Shown here piece after piece: positions 37,358-46,515 of a DNA stretch of 62,735 bases. Numbering within the stretch: position 1 is the first letter of the stretch; each line of letters opens with the position of its first letter. Location: assembly GCF_028330985.1 (NCBI RefSeq), contig NZ_JAQMUE010000081.1:1-62735 (forward strand), read 5' to 3'. The DNA comes from Roseofilum reptotaenium CS-1145 (lineage in GTDB: Bacteria > Cyanobacteriota > Cyanobacteriia > Cyanobacteriales > Desertifilaceae). Both the position numbers and the translations under genes were made by a program. The notes below the pieces were generated by a model that saw only the letters and a program-made list of their open reading frames with translations, made no database searches and was not told the DNA's origin.

Positions 37358-37456
37358 TATAGCAGTGAAAGAGTTGATTAGGACAGTAAAGTTATGGTTT
37401 GAGGCAAGAGGCAAGAGGCAATGGAAAATGTCCTAACTCTCCTTTTCTCTGCTATA
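37358..37456. repeat. MITE-like element family B, copy 1 (99 bp)
   Basis: Ends TATAGCAGTGAAAGAG and CTTTTCTCTGCTATA are inverted repeats with an inner TTAGGACA/TGTCCTAA pair. The same arrangement with the same core (TTATGGTTTGAGGCAA) recurs at 50836-50930. It fills about a third of the 309-base gap before the glycosyltransferase; the rest shows nothing else. Confidence 0.75.
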
Positions 37457-37581
37457 TATGTAGCACAAGAAGGTGTCTTATGAATCTCCAGAAGTGTTAA
37501 ATGTTGATATAAAACTTTTTTCCTCACAGCAGTAATTGGGTTTTTACTGCCCTATTTGTTTACCATGTCTCCAGAGAATTA

Positions 37582-38268
37582 ATGAATGTGAGTATGATTT
37601 CAGTGATTATTCCAGTTCTGAATGAAGTGGATCAAATTTTGTCTACTGTGGCTAGGGTTCAGCTAGGAAAAGAGGTGGAGATTATTGTGGTGGATGGAGG
37701 ATCTACAGATGGGACGGTGGAATGCTTAAAGCAGGAGGGAATTAAGGTTATTCAAACGACTCCGGGACGGGGACATCAAATGAATGAGGGGGCGAGAAAT
37801 GCTAGGGGAGAATATTTATTATTTTTACATGGAGATACTCGTTTACCCAGGAAGTATGACCAATGGGTACGGGATATTTTGCTGCAACCGAGGGTGGTTG
37901 CAGGGGCGTTCGAGTTGCGGATAGGTTCAGAAAACTGGGGTTATCGTATGGTCGAATGGGGGGTGAAGTGGCGATCGCACCTTTGCCAACTTCCTTACGG
38001 AGATCAAGCGATTTTTTTATCCCGTGCTAGGTTTGAGCAGGCGGGTGGATTCCCAGAGTTACCGATTTTAGAAGATTGGCACTTAATTCAATCGTTGAAA
38101 CCGTTGGGAAAAATTGCGATCGCACCCCTCCCCGTCGTTACGTCTGCTCGACGTTGGCAAAGATTAGGCATCTGGCGCACTACTGCGATCAATCAAGGGA
38201 TATTGATGGCTAATTTTTTGGGCGTGGATCTGCATCGAATTGCCCGTTGGTATCGAAAAATCCGTTAA
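37582..38268 (+). CDS. GT2 glycosyltransferase, TIGR04283 type
   Basis: 228 residues, single GT-A domain: SVIIPVLNEVDQI at the N-terminus, VVDGGSTDGT (nucleotide-sugar binding) and FLHGDTRLP (DxD-like), then GDQAIFLSRARFEQAGGFPE. This pattern belongs to the TIGR04283 family associated with arsenosugar biosynthesis. No arsenic genes are nearby, so the assignment of pathway is only by family. It overlaps the convergent gene by 4 bases. Confidence 0.85.
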   Translation: MNVSMISVIIPVLNEVDQILSTVARVQLGKEVEIIVVDGGSTDGTVECLKQEGIKVIQTTPGRGHQMNEGARNARGEYLLFLHGDTRLPRKYDQWVRDILLQPRVVAGAFELRIGSENWGYRMVEWGVKWRSHLCQLPYGDQAIFLSRARFEQAGGFPELPILEDWHLIQSLKPLGKIAIAPLPVVTSARRWQRLGIWRTTAINQGILMANFLGVDLHRIARWYRKIR

Positions 38269-38783
38269 CCATGATCGAGGAGATTAGAGTGGAGAGCGGT
38301 GAGGATTTCTGGTATGGGAGCAGCAGAGATCATCACACTGGGATAGACTGCGGTTCCCCAAAGGGGGTGAATAATGGTAGCACAGTCTCCATTTTTCTCG
38401 ATGGGATATCCTAGTGCAGCATGAACCGCAGGCACATCTTTGTGGGAAAGGGTTCCAGGGGAGGATCTGCGGGGATATCCGGTGCGCGGATCGAATGCAT
38501 CGGTGGGATAATCGCGATCGCCTAACCAGTTAGCGACTAAGTCCGACCATCGGATAAAATTGTCCAAGAGGATGTTTTTTTCGGCTTCAACTTCTGGAGA
38601 GATTTCAGTTAAAGGCATCTGTGTTTGTTGCAGGAAAATAATTACCGAGACGGAATCATTTTGCCAGTTGGGTAGTAACTCCTGAAGATGTTCCTGCACA
38701 TAATCACTTGGGGGATGAATGGAGATTTCCACCGTGAAGGTTTGGTTATTCCGTTTTACCGTTAGGGTTTCAGAAGGATTCAT
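38265..38783 (-). CDS. MMADHC-like protein (cobalamin trafficking, cblD homologue)
   Basis: 172 residues. The middle and C-terminal parts follow the pattern of human MMADHC: VEAEKNILLDNFI, a DPRTGYP segment, HAALGYPIEKNGDCATI and IHPLWGTAVYPSVMI. In MMADHC the matching parts read EIEREVLLEKFI, GFSVDDLGCCKVI and RHSLWGTHVVVG. In animals MMADHC steers cobalamin to methionine synthase or methylmalonyl-CoA mutase. One Cys of the human CC pair is retained. Function in cyanobacteria is inferred, not known. Confidence 0.7.
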   Translation of the reverse strand: MNPSETLTVKRNNQTFTVEISIHPPSDYVQEHLQELLPNWQNDSVSVIIFLQQTQMPLTEISPEVEAEKNILLDNFIRWSDLVANWLGDRDYPTDAFDPRTGYPRRSSPGTLSHKDVPAVHAALGYPIEKNGDCATIIHPLWGTAVYPSVMISAAPIPEILTALHSNLLDHG

Positions 38784-38897
38784 GGGGAAGTATTACATGA
38801 GGGAGAGTCAGACAAATCCTCCTCAATCTCTCTTGGGAAGGGGGACTTTTTCTGCTCTACTTTCCAAGGGGGGTTCAGGAGACAAAAGTCTACCATA

Positions 38898-39016
38898 TAT
38901 AGTTGATTCAAGTAACATTGAGACTCTCTTAGAGTGTCTATAAGGATGGTATATGTAGAGGCGAAAAATATGCAAGCCCCTACAAAAATGTCTCACTGTT
39001 ATTTGAATTGACTATA
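38898..39016. repeat. MITE-like element family A, copy 2 (119 bp)
   Basis: Same length, ends and internal hairpins as 36391-36509, in the same orientation. The last ~50 bases are identical between copies, and the left part differs at scattered positions. It lies between two minus-strand genes. Confidence 0.8.
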
Positions 39017-39059
39017 ACATCGAAAACTGCTGTAAACTCAAGAGGATTCATCCTTAATT

Positions 39060-40433
39060 CTAAATCCAAGTGTTAAACCACATGCGTAGACGAAAGCCTT
39101 GGGGAGAGAGAGGTAGACCAAGGTAGATGGGAAGCCAAAAGAGAAAGGCGATCGCCATCACCCCTAAAATACCGATCGCTAAAACCTGAAATTTTCGCTG
39201 AGAATGATACAGCCATCGCTCTAGAATAACACTGAGGGCTAAAATGGAAAAAATGAGAGCGCCCATGTAATGATAGAGAAATAAACATCGACTGACGATG
39301 CTCCAGGGGAGCCAGTTGGTCATATAGTTGATGCCTAGATAGAGGGAGAGATTGAAGAGGGGCGGGGATGAGTCGCGTTGTAAAAAACACAAAGATAAGA
39401 GAGCGATCGCTGCGGTTGAACTCCACCACAACAATGGATTTCCGAAGGCATGAACATCGAAAATCATTTGCCCATCATTAATGGTTTGATAATAATAGGC
39501 AACCGGACGAATTAAAAACGGCCAACTGAACCAAGACGAGCAATACGGGTGAACTTCCTCACCGCCACCAATACGGTTATGATAGCCAATAATTTCCCCT
39601 TGCATCTGCCAGAAGCTATAATCGGGATTCAGGTTAAGATGGGGAATCCAAACTAGGGCATAGGTGACATAGGGTACAATTAGCCCATAAAGGGGAATAG
39701 TCCAGAGTCTTAACTTTGTTGCGCTATCGTACCAGGAAAAATTAGCGATCGCGCCCTCCCTATTTTCCCACTTCTCCCACAGCTTAATCACTAAAATTAC
39801 TCCCCAAAATCCGAGCCAAAACCCCAATCCATTCCACTTCACCGCAGCAGATAACCCAAAGCTTATCCCCGATAAAATCAGCCCTAGCGTGCGCCATCGA
39901 GGAGCGGTTTGCAATCCCCATAATCCGAAACCCTGTCCCAGCAATCCAAACAGCACTAAATAAATGTTGATCAAAGCATAGCGAGATTCAACTAAAAACA
40001 ATCCTTCTATCGTCATTAATCCAGCCGATAGAAGGGCATAACTTTTGCGGTGAGTTAACTGATAACTGAGCCACGCAACCACCAAAGGAATCAACGATCC
40101 GGTAAACGCATTAAACCAGCGATAACTAAACGGGGAGCGTAAAGAACCGGTTAAATCATTAGTGACGGATGAATCGCCTAAAGACAAGCGATCGGCTAGT
40201 CCCATCCCCACGGCAATCAGATACTTTCCCAGGGGAGGATGGGCATCAAATAACTGGGTTTTATCTAAATAATTCTGGGCAAATTTTGCAAAGTAGACCT
40301 CATCAAAAACCAGAGTATTGAACCGACTTAAGCCCCAAAACCGCAATCCTAAAGCAATAATCCAGAGCAGCAATAAACCGCAGCTAAACCAGGGAAACGT
40401 TGACCAAAAAGTAGCATAATTAGATCTGGACAT
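39060..40433 (-). CDS. PMT/GT39-like phospholipid-linked glycosyltransferase
   Basis: 457 residues, about ten membrane helices. The first luminal loop has FDEVYFAKFAQNYL and DAHPPLGKYLIAVGM, the acidic motif and HPPLGK of the protein O-mannosyltransferase (PMT, GT39) family. Such enzymes transfer sugar from a polyprenyl carrier to proteins on the outer face of the membrane. The acceptor here is unknown. Length is shorter than eukaryotic PMT because MIR domains are absent, as usual in bacteria. Confidence 0.85.
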   Translation of the reverse strand: MSRSNYATFWSTFPWFSCGLLLLWIIALGLRFWGLSRFNTLVFDEVYFAKFAQNYLDKTQLFDAHPPLGKYLIAVGMGLADRLSLGDSSVTNDLTGSLRSPFSYRWFNAFTGSLIPLVVAWLSYQLTHRKSYALLSAGLMTIEGLFLVESRYALINIYLVLFGLLGQGFGLWGLQTAPRWRTLGLILSGISFGLSAAVKWNGLGFWLGFWGVILVIKLWEKWENREGAIANFSWYDSATKLRLWTIPLYGLIVPYVTYALVWIPHLNLNPDYSFWQMQGEIIGYHNRIGGGEEVHPYCSSWFSWPFLIRPVAYYYQTINDGQMIFDVHAFGNPLLWWSSTAAIALLSLCFLQRDSSPPLFNLSLYLGINYMTNWLPWSIVSRCLFLYHYMGALIFSILALSVILERWLYHSQRKFQVLAIGILGVMAIAFLFWLPIYLGLPLSPQGFRLRMWFNTWI

Positions 40434-40534
40434 GGATGCAGGTCTATTAAAAGTTGAAATAATTCATAGGTTCTTTAATTTTAACAAATCTGGATCGCCA
40501 AGAGTGAGATTGTCACATGGACTAGCAGTTGTGC

Positions 40535-40626
40535 TACCATTTCTCTATGGTGTTGCGCTTAACCATTGGCTCTAAGTACTTTGCCTCTCAAGGATCGATT
40601 AGTTGCAATCTTAAGCAAAAATGGTA
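40535..40626. repeat. Dispersed inverted-repeat element, family C, copy 2
   Basis: Ends TACCATTTCTCTAT and AAAAATGGTA are inverse. The internal CAAGGATCGATTA matches copy 3 (61421-61511). The central GGGGC hairpin seen in the other copies is lost here. The element ends 14 bases before the ATG of the immunity-like gene and may carry or disturb its promoter. Confidence 0.65.
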
Positions 40627-40640
40627 TTCAGGTAGAAAAA

Positions 40641-40886
40641 ATGAACTCCTCATTGAACCGAGATGAACTTATTGAGTTGGTTAGAAAAATTATGGATTTT
40701 GAAGGTACAGAAAAAGAAGTAGATGAATATATTGATATTCTTGAAAAAAATGTGCCCGATCCCCAAGTGACTGGTTATATTTTTTGGCCAAGTCGTTATA
40801 CTTCTCCACCTAGGGAATTGAGTGCAGAAGAGGTCGTAGATAGAGCGTTATCCTATCAACCCATTATACTGCCTTCTGCAAAATAA
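40641..40886 (+). CDS. Colicin/pyocin immunity-like protein (Im family)
   Basis: 81 residues from ATG 40641, close to the 86-87 residues of colicin DNase immunity proteins. It starts MNSSLNRDELIELVRKIMDF and continues EGTEKEVDEYIDILEK. GYIFWPSRY stands where Im proteins have the toxin-binding IYYP motif, so the two key tyrosines read Phe-Trp. In producers such a protein blocks a DNase bacteriocin, but no bacteriocin gene is in the window. AGGT lies 11 bases before the start. It may protect against a neighbour's toxin or have another role. Confidence 0.7.
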   Translation: MNSSLNRDELIELVRKIMDFEGTEKEVDEYIDILEKNVPDPQVTGYIFWPSRYTSPPRELSAEEVVDRALSYQPIILPSAK

Positions 40887-41110
40887 CGTTTTAGGTTGGA
40901 AAATGATTGCGATCGCACGAGTTAAGAATATCTTTATGTTTATTCATCCTTAAATTTGTCCCTCTGAGATACACTATAAATGGCTCATTTTCATATTCGC
41001 TTGCGAAAACGATGATACAAAAGTAAATATTTCGATCGACGTTACAATTTATAAACAACTGAGCCATCAATAAGTTTTTAATTAACACTTATATTGCTTC
41101 ATGTCCTGTT

Positions 41111-41115
41111 GGAGG
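41111..41115 (+). promoter_or_regulatory. Ribosome-binding site deciding the GH57 start
   Basis: GGAGG ends 11 bases before GTG 41127, which is in frame. No ATG exists in the first 100 codons before the conserved region, so GTG 41127 (or 41130) is the best start. Confidence 0.55.
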
Positions 41116-41126
41116 TCTTGTCAACT

Positions 41127-43832
41127 GTGGTGTCTATTTCTCAATTCCTAACAGACGGAACCGTCTTCCCCAATATACAACCGATCCCTGAAGTTTCTTT
41201 GCCGAAAAAAGAAGGGGATCAAGTTAATCTTGGAGTCTGTGTCACGATTCACGGTCACTTCTATCAACCGCCGCGTGAAAATCCTTATCTGAATGAGATT
41301 GAGCGCCAACCGAGTGCTGCCCCTTGCCACAATTGGAATGAGCGGATCTATCATGAATGCTATCGTCCCAATGCCTTTGCTAGAGTTCTGAATGACCAGG
41401 GCGAGATCATTGGGATTATCAATAATTTTGAGTATCTGAGCTTCAATATTGGGCCGACTTTAATGGCTTGGTTAGAGCGTTATGATACCCAAGTTTATCA
41501 ACGGATTATTGAAGCCGATAGCAAAAGTTGTCAGCGATTAGGCGGTCATGGCAATGCGATCGCCCAAGTGTACAACCACACGATCATGCCCCTGGCCAAT
41601 GAACGGGATAAATACACCCAAATTCGCTGGGGAAAAGCGGACTTCAAATCCCGGTTTGGCCGGGATCCCGAAGGCATGTGGTTAGCGGAAACAGCGATCG
41701 ATTATCCAACCGTTGCAGCCCTCATAAACGAGGGCATTAAATTTACTATTCTGGCTCCCTCCCAAGCCCAAACCTGTCGCCCGATCGCCACCGAAGACAA
41801 CCCCGATCCCGAATGGTACGATGTGGAAGACTCCAGCATCGATCCCACCCGGCCCTATCGCTGTTTTATCGCCGACGGTCGCTATCTGGATATCTTCTTT
41901 TACGATGGTCCCATCTCCAGCGATATGGGCTTTAGCGATGCCCTGAGTAGCTCTTACGACCTGAGCGAGCGCCTGGCCCATGCCATCCATGGAGATCAAC
42001 GTCCCAACCAACTGATTTCCGTTGCCACTGATGGAGAAACCTTTGGTCACCACAAAGGGGGAACTGAAAAAACCCTGGCCTATGCCTTCTTACGGGAGTT
42101 TCCCGACCGAGGATGGCAAATTACCAACTTTAGCCACTATCTCAGCCAACATCCCCCGACTTGGGAGGTGCAACTCAAACCCGTCACTGCTTGGAGTTGT
42201 TCCCATGGGGTAGGCAGATGGCAAGAAGATTGCGGTTGTGGCAGTGGGGGCGGATGGCATCAAAAATGGCGCAGACCCCTACGAGATTCCCTCAACTACT
42301 TGCGAGATCAGTTGGTAGAGATTTATGAAACCCAGGGCTATGAAATGTTCCAAGACCCTTGGAAGGCGCGAGATGAGTATGTTGAAATCATTAATAACCG
42401 CAGTTGGGATACAGTCGATCGCTTTTTGAATCGTCATCAAACCCATCCCCTAGAACCGAGCGAACAGATCGAAGCCTTGCGCTTACTGGAAATGCAACGC
42501 CATGCTCTGTTGATGTTCACCAGTTGCGGTTGGTTCTTTGAAGAAATTTCCCGCCCCGAAGGAACCCAAATTCTCCGATATGCCAGTCGGGCGATCGAGT
42601 TAGCCAGGGAAGTAACGGGTCAGGATTTAGAAACGGCGTTTGTCGATCAATTAGCCCAAGCTCCCAGTAATGTGGACATTTTTCAAACGGGAGCCGGGGT
42701 TTATGACAAAAATGTGATGACTGCGCAAGTCAGCTTAGAACAAGTGGTGGCCCATTTTGCGATTGGTTCTCTGTTTAATAGCTATCCCACCTCCCATAAG
42801 GGTTTATCTATAACGAGGGAACAGTCGAGTCCATTGGACAAAGATTTTTCTTTATATTGCTATGGGGTCGAACAACAGGATTATCAGCTTCAGCGCATGG
42901 GTTCCCTAACTTTAGCGGTAGGTGAAATTAACCTTACTTCTGAAGTGACGAGGGAAGGGGGACATTTTGTGTTTGCTCTCTTGCATTTAGGAGGATGGGA
43001 TTTCCATTGTTGCGTTCAGCCGTTCTCTAACCGCCGATCCTATTTATCGATTAAAGAAACGCTCTTTCATGCTCTGCAACAGGCGAGTGCTGCTAATGTG
43101 ATTTTAGGGATGGCGGAGTGGTTTGGCGACCAGACCTTTAGTTTAGACGATCTATTTGCAGAAGACCGCCTGCGGATCATGACTCTTCTGACCCAGGAAA
43201 CCTTAACCCGCGTGGATCAGTTGTATACCCAAGTGTATCGGGATAATTACGGCGTGTTAAGGGCATTTCATCGAGACAATATGCCCCCACCAGCGGAGCT
43301 ACAGGTGGCAGCGAATATGGCCCTGTCCCAGCGCTGTTTTAGCCTGTTGAATGCTCTGAAACCCGATAATTTTGCTTCACCCGAAGGATTGAGTGTGCTG
43401 CTAGAGTTAGAGGCGATCGCCAAAGAAGCTGAATCTCTCCATTGCCATCTGACTATTCCCGATGGTCAAGAAATCCTAGAGCGCTTAACCTTACTGGGAT
43501 TTTGGGAAGTTCTGGAAAATAATGATCCTGCCAGCTTAAATCATCATCTGGAGCGACTAGAACGATTGATCGACCTCTCCTGTCGTTTGCAGGTAGGATT
43601 ATGCTTAACTCGCTGTCAAGAGCTATACTTTAGTTATCTGCATAATAAGATTATTCCTCGCTGTTTTGGTATTTCGACTTCAGCCTTAAATGGCTCGGAG
43701 GAGGAAGACCCGTTAGAGAGCGAGGATACCTCATCGCAGATGACCTTAGATTTGCCTCAAAGCCGTCGCCTGCTGCGTCTGGGCCAAACCCTAGCCATTG
43801 ATGTTAGCGTTTGGTTAGAACGCTTAGAGTAA
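41127..43832 (+). CDS. GH57-type glycoside hydrolase with DUF3536
   Basis: About 901 residues. An N-terminal GH57 catalytic barrel has VTIHGHFYQPPRENPYL, the nucleophile region GMWLAETAIDYPT and VATDGETFGHHK. Then comes the long DUF3536 C-terminal region typical of cyanobacteria and a few other phyla. CGCGSGGGWHQKWR is conserved between the parts. GH57 enzymes act on alpha-glucans such as glycogen; the exact reaction of this subfamily is not established. Cytosolic, no signal peptide. The next gene starts 38 bases later. Confidence 0.88.
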   Translation: MVSISQFLTDGTVFPNIQPIPEVSLPKKEGDQVNLGVCVTIHGHFYQPPRENPYLNEIERQPSAAPCHNWNERIYHECYRPNAFARVLNDQGEIIGIINNFEYLSFNIGPTLMAWLERYDTQVYQRIIEADSKSCQRLGGHGNAIAQVYNHTIMPLANERDKYTQIRWGKADFKSRFGRDPEGMWLAETAIDYPTVAALINEGIKFTILAPSQAQTCRPIATEDNPDPEWYDVEDSSIDPTRPYRCFIADGRYLDIFFYDGPISSDMGFSDALSSSYDLSERLAHAIHGDQRPNQLISVATDGETFGHHKGGTEKTLAYAFLREFPDRGWQITNFSHYLSQHPPTWEVQLKPVTAWSCSHGVGRWQEDCGCGSGGGWHQKWRRPLRDSLNYLRDQLVEIYETQGYEMFQDPWKARDEYVEIINNRSWDTVDRFLNRHQTHPLEPSEQIEALRLLEMQRHALLMFTSCGWFFEEISRPEGTQILRYASRAIELAREVTGQDLETAFVDQLAQAPSNVDIFQTGAGVYDKNVMTAQVSLEQVVAHFAIGSLFNSYPTSHKGLSITREQSSPLDKDFSLYCYGVEQQDYQLQRMGSLTLAVGEINLTSEVTREGGHFVFALLHLGGWDFHCCVQPFSNRRSYLSIKETLFHALQQASAANVILGMAEWFGDQTFSLDDLFAEDRLRIMTLLTQETLTRVDQLYTQVYRDNYGVLRAFHRDNMPPPAELQVAANMALSQRCFSLLNALKPDNFASPEGLSVLLELEAIAKEAESLHCHLTIPDGQEILERLTLLGFWEVLENNDPASLNHHLERLERLIDLSCRLQVGLCLTRCQELYFSYLHNKIIPRCFGISTSALNGSEEEDPLESEDTSSQMTLDLPQSRRLLRLGQTLAIDVSVWLERLE

Positions 43833-43870
43833 TGCCCTAACCCCTTGAGGAACTCAAAGGAGAGTCGATC

Positions 43871-44893
43871 ATGAAACGTTCCCGTCGCCGAACCCAAACT
43901 GCATCTACCCCCAAATGGGCCCCGTTATCGAGAATAAAATGGAGACGTGGGGGATTGTGGTGGGTATTTATTCCCCTATCGGGGGCGATCGCCATTTTCT
44001 GGAAACCGATCGCCAATCCAGACACCCTCAATCAGATGGGAACGAATATTTCTACCAATGTTCAGACTTTCCTGAGTCCCCTTACCCCTTATATCAATGA
44101 TCTGAAAGAGACTCTTGAAAGAGCGCAAACCATAGATCCCGTGCAACCCTCTTTAGCTCAACCCGAAGAAAATGGAGACACCGGATCGCCATCATCGACT
44201 CAATCGGATCTGTTAAGCGACTCAGAACTGCAACAGATCATTGCGGCTCTATCCCTAGAGGAAATCGGCGAAGAAATTAACACACTCTCCTCGCCTTCTT
44301 TATCCGCTCCCGTTTCCTTGGACTTCTCCCCATCTGGGAACAAGGAGAAAAAAAGTCCTCTGTCTGCTTCCCATCCTCTGGTTTCTTCGGTTCCCTATTG
44401 GAGTCAAAAACCTGCTCAACCTGAACCCGAAGAAATTCTCTCTGTCTCTCCAACATTTAGCTCTTCTCTCACCCCAACCACCGGGGAAATTGTCGAATCA
44501 GTGACTCAGAACTTACCTACTGATGGTTCCAGAGTTTTCGGGTCAAACTTAACCTCAACCCGTCAACTGCCCAAAACTACGTTGCCAAACAACACGCCAC
44601 AAACAACACTCAATGGCAATTCCAGTTCAGGAAACCTACCCTCGTCCTCCGTCTCAGAAACTCGCAGTTTTGGCTATAGTCGCTTATCTCCTTTTGTTGA
44701 TACCTCTCCTGAATCAACTCCCTCTAATCCTTTCACCCCTCAAACTCAATTCACTGCTCCCGCTGGCTCCATTCGTCCCAGGGGATATGGTTTGATTCAA
44801 CCGACGACTCCATCTTTAACTGTACCGAACCCTCAAAGGCGATCGCTCTATCCCGTCCCCAACTCCAATCCCTATGAGATCAATCCCAATTAG
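43871..44893 (+). CDS. Membrane-anchored Ser/Pro/Thr-rich protein
   Basis: 340 residues. A strongly basic N-terminus (MKRSRRRTQ) and one membrane helix at about 28-46 (GGLWWVFIPLSGAIAIFW) are followed by about 290 residues of low-complexity Ser/Pro/Thr/Asn sequence, probably outside the membrane. No recognised domain. Possibly co-transcribed with the GH57 gene (38-base gap). GGAG lies close upstream of ATG 43871. Sequence is likely fast-evolving; function unknown. Confidence 0.7.
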   Translation: MKRSRRRTQTASTPKWAPLSRIKWRRGGLWWVFIPLSGAIAIFWKPIANPDTLNQMGTNISTNVQTFLSPLTPYINDLKETLERAQTIDPVQPSLAQPEENGDTGSPSSTQSDLLSDSELQQIIAALSLEEIGEEINTLSSPSLSAPVSLDFSPSGNKEKKSPLSASHPLVSSVPYWSQKPAQPEPEEILSVSPTFSSSLTPTTGEIVESVTQNLPTDGSRVFGSNLTSTRQLPKTTLPNNTPQTTLNGNSSSGNLPSSSVSETRSFGYSRLSPFVDTSPESTPSNPFTPQTQFTAPAGSIRPRGYGLIQPTTPSLTVPNPQRRSLYPVPNSNPYEINPN

Positions 44894-44902
44894 AGGCTGA
44901 AT

Positions 44903-45490
44903 ATGGAAACCCCCATTATTTCTTTACCTCCTCAACTAGCTCTCAAAATCAATTTAACAGAGGAGCAATTTTGGCAATTGTGCCACGAAAACGACAATTT
45001 GCAATTTGAGAAAACGGCCCAGGGAGAGTTAATTGTAATGCCCCCAACTGGAGGAAATACCAGCGAACGCAATGCCGATTTAACTTTTCAATTGCAAGCT
45101 TGGAATCGGCAAACTCAACTGGGTAAGGTCTTTGATTCTAGGGGCTGTTTTCAACTGCCCAATGGAGCCAATCGCGCTCCCGATTCTTCTTGGGTAAAAC
45201 TAGAGCGCTGGGATGCTTTAACGGAGAAAGAACAAGATCGATTTGTGCCCTTATGCCCCGATTTTGTGGTCGAGCTGATGTCTCCTAGCGATACCTTATC
45301 GCAAACTCAAGCGAAACTGATCGAGTAGATAGACAATGGAGCGCAGTTAGGTTGGTTAATTAATCGCAAACAGCGACAAGTAGAAGTGTATCGCCCTCAG
45401 CAAGAAGTCGAAATCTTGAACAATCCCCAAATGGTATCCGGAGAGTTGATTTTACCGGGTTTTATCCTAGATTTATCCACAATTTGGTAA
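44903..45490 (+). pseudogene. Uma2-family gene interrupted by an in-frame TAG
   Basis: The frame from ATG 44903 reads as a Uma2 nuclease (FEKTAQGELIVMPPTGG, RAPDSSWV, CPDFVVELMSPSDTL). It meets TAG at 45326-45328 after KLIE. The same frame then continues IDNGAQLGWLINRKQRQVEV to GFILDLSTIW and a TAA at 45488. The usual family sequence at the stop is EYIDNGA, so one base change (Tyr to stop) explains it. Otherwise full length (195 codons). An IS982 element lies 16 bases downstream. Confidence 0.85.
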
Positions 45491-45506
45491 TGTGGCGATT
45501 TTTCTT

Positions 45507-46510
45507 AACGTCAGTTTTGGTTAAGCAGGCGATCGGGGCGGCGATCGGGGTGCGATGGCTCCGGAGGAGCTTTGGGAGTAGGCTAAAAGTGCTAACTAGA
45601 AACCTCTCCATTGCTCCATGCTTAGTCTAGAAGAACTTTTTTGTCATGTCGATGACTTCTGCCAAACGTTTGAACCTCTGTGGAATACCCATCTCCTATC
45701 AGCCGGTCTTAAAACCCGAAATCGCTTATCTGGTCTAAGTTTAAGCGAACGCATGACAATTATTATCGCTTTTCATCAAATGGGCTATCGAACCTTTAAA
45801 GACTTCTACCAAAAACTGGTTCAACCTTACTGGAAAAAGGATTTCCCCGGTTGGGTAAGCTATTGCCGTTTTGTACAGTTACTCCCTTCATCTCTCCTAC
45901 CTCTGTGTGCTTACCTGAAATACTGCTTTGGCTCTTCTACTGGTATCAGTTTTATCGATTCCACTAAGCTCAAAGTCTGTCACAATCGACGCATTTCTCA
46001 ACATCGCACTTTTTCGGGTCAAGCAGCACGAGGACGTACCTCTGTAGACTGGTTTTTTGGCTTCAAACTACATTTGGTAGTTAACGATCTCGGAGAATTA
46101 CTCAATATCACCCTTACACCGGGTAATATTGATGACCGAAAACCAGTTCCCAAACTGGTTCAGGGCTTGACGGGTAAGCTTTTTGGCGACAAAGGCTACA
46201 TTTCCCGGAAACTGACTGACCAACTTTGGCAAGCTACTGGTTTACAACTGATTACCCCCTTGAAGAAAAAGATGAAGAATCGGCTTATGCCCTTATGGGA
46301 TAAGGTTTTACTCCGTCACCGAAGTATCATTGAGACAATCATCGATCAACTCAAAAATATTTCTCAGATCGAACCTACCCGTCATCGTAGTCCTGTTAGC
46401 TTTCTCATTAATCTCTTGGCTGGATTAATTGCCTATTGTCATCAACCCAAAAAGCCTTCCCTCAACTTAGAGTCTCTCTTGTCAACGATCGCTTAACCAA
46501 AACTGACGTT
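45507..46510 (+). mobile_element. Complete IS982-family insertion sequence
   Basis: A 20-bp perfect terminal inverted repeat (AACGTCAGTTTTGGTTAAGC at 45507-45526, its complement at 46491-46510) bounds an intact transposase gene. TTCTT is found immediately outside both ends (45502-45506 and 46511-46515) and looks like the target duplication. Length is about 1.0 kb, normal for IS982. Perfect repeats, an intact gene and a retained duplication indicate recent insertion. Confidence 0.88.
45618..46496 (+). CDS. IS982-family transposase
   Basis: 292 residues, intact. The DDE catalytic residues can be placed at FIDSTKLKVC (D), LFGDKGYISRKL (D) and SIIETIIDQLK (E). YRTFKDFYQKLVQPYWKKDF and FFGFKLHLVVND are typical IS982 segments. 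The stop lies within the right terminal repeat, as usual for compact elements. Confidence 0.92.
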   Translation: MLSLEELFCHVDDFCQTFEPLWNTHLLSAGLKTRNRLSGLSLSERMTIIIAFHQMGYRTFKDFYQKLVQPYWKKDFPGWVSYCRFVQLLPSSLLPLCAYLKYCFGSSTGISFIDSTKLKVCHNRRISQHRTFSGQAARGRTSVDWFFGFKLHLVVNDLGELLNITLTPGNIDDRKPVPKLVQGLTGKLFGDKGYISRKLTDQLWQATGLQLITPLKKKMKNRLMPLWDKVLLRHRSIIETIIDQLKNISQIEPTRHRSPVSFLINLLAGLIAYCHQPKKPSLNLESLLSTIA

Positions 46511-46515
46511 TTCTT

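Noticed and set aside
40891-41088. 65-codon minus-strand frame between the immunity-like gene and GH57
   Set aside because: No ribosome-binding site and no protein-like features; the gap is AT-rich and probably holds the GH57 promoter.
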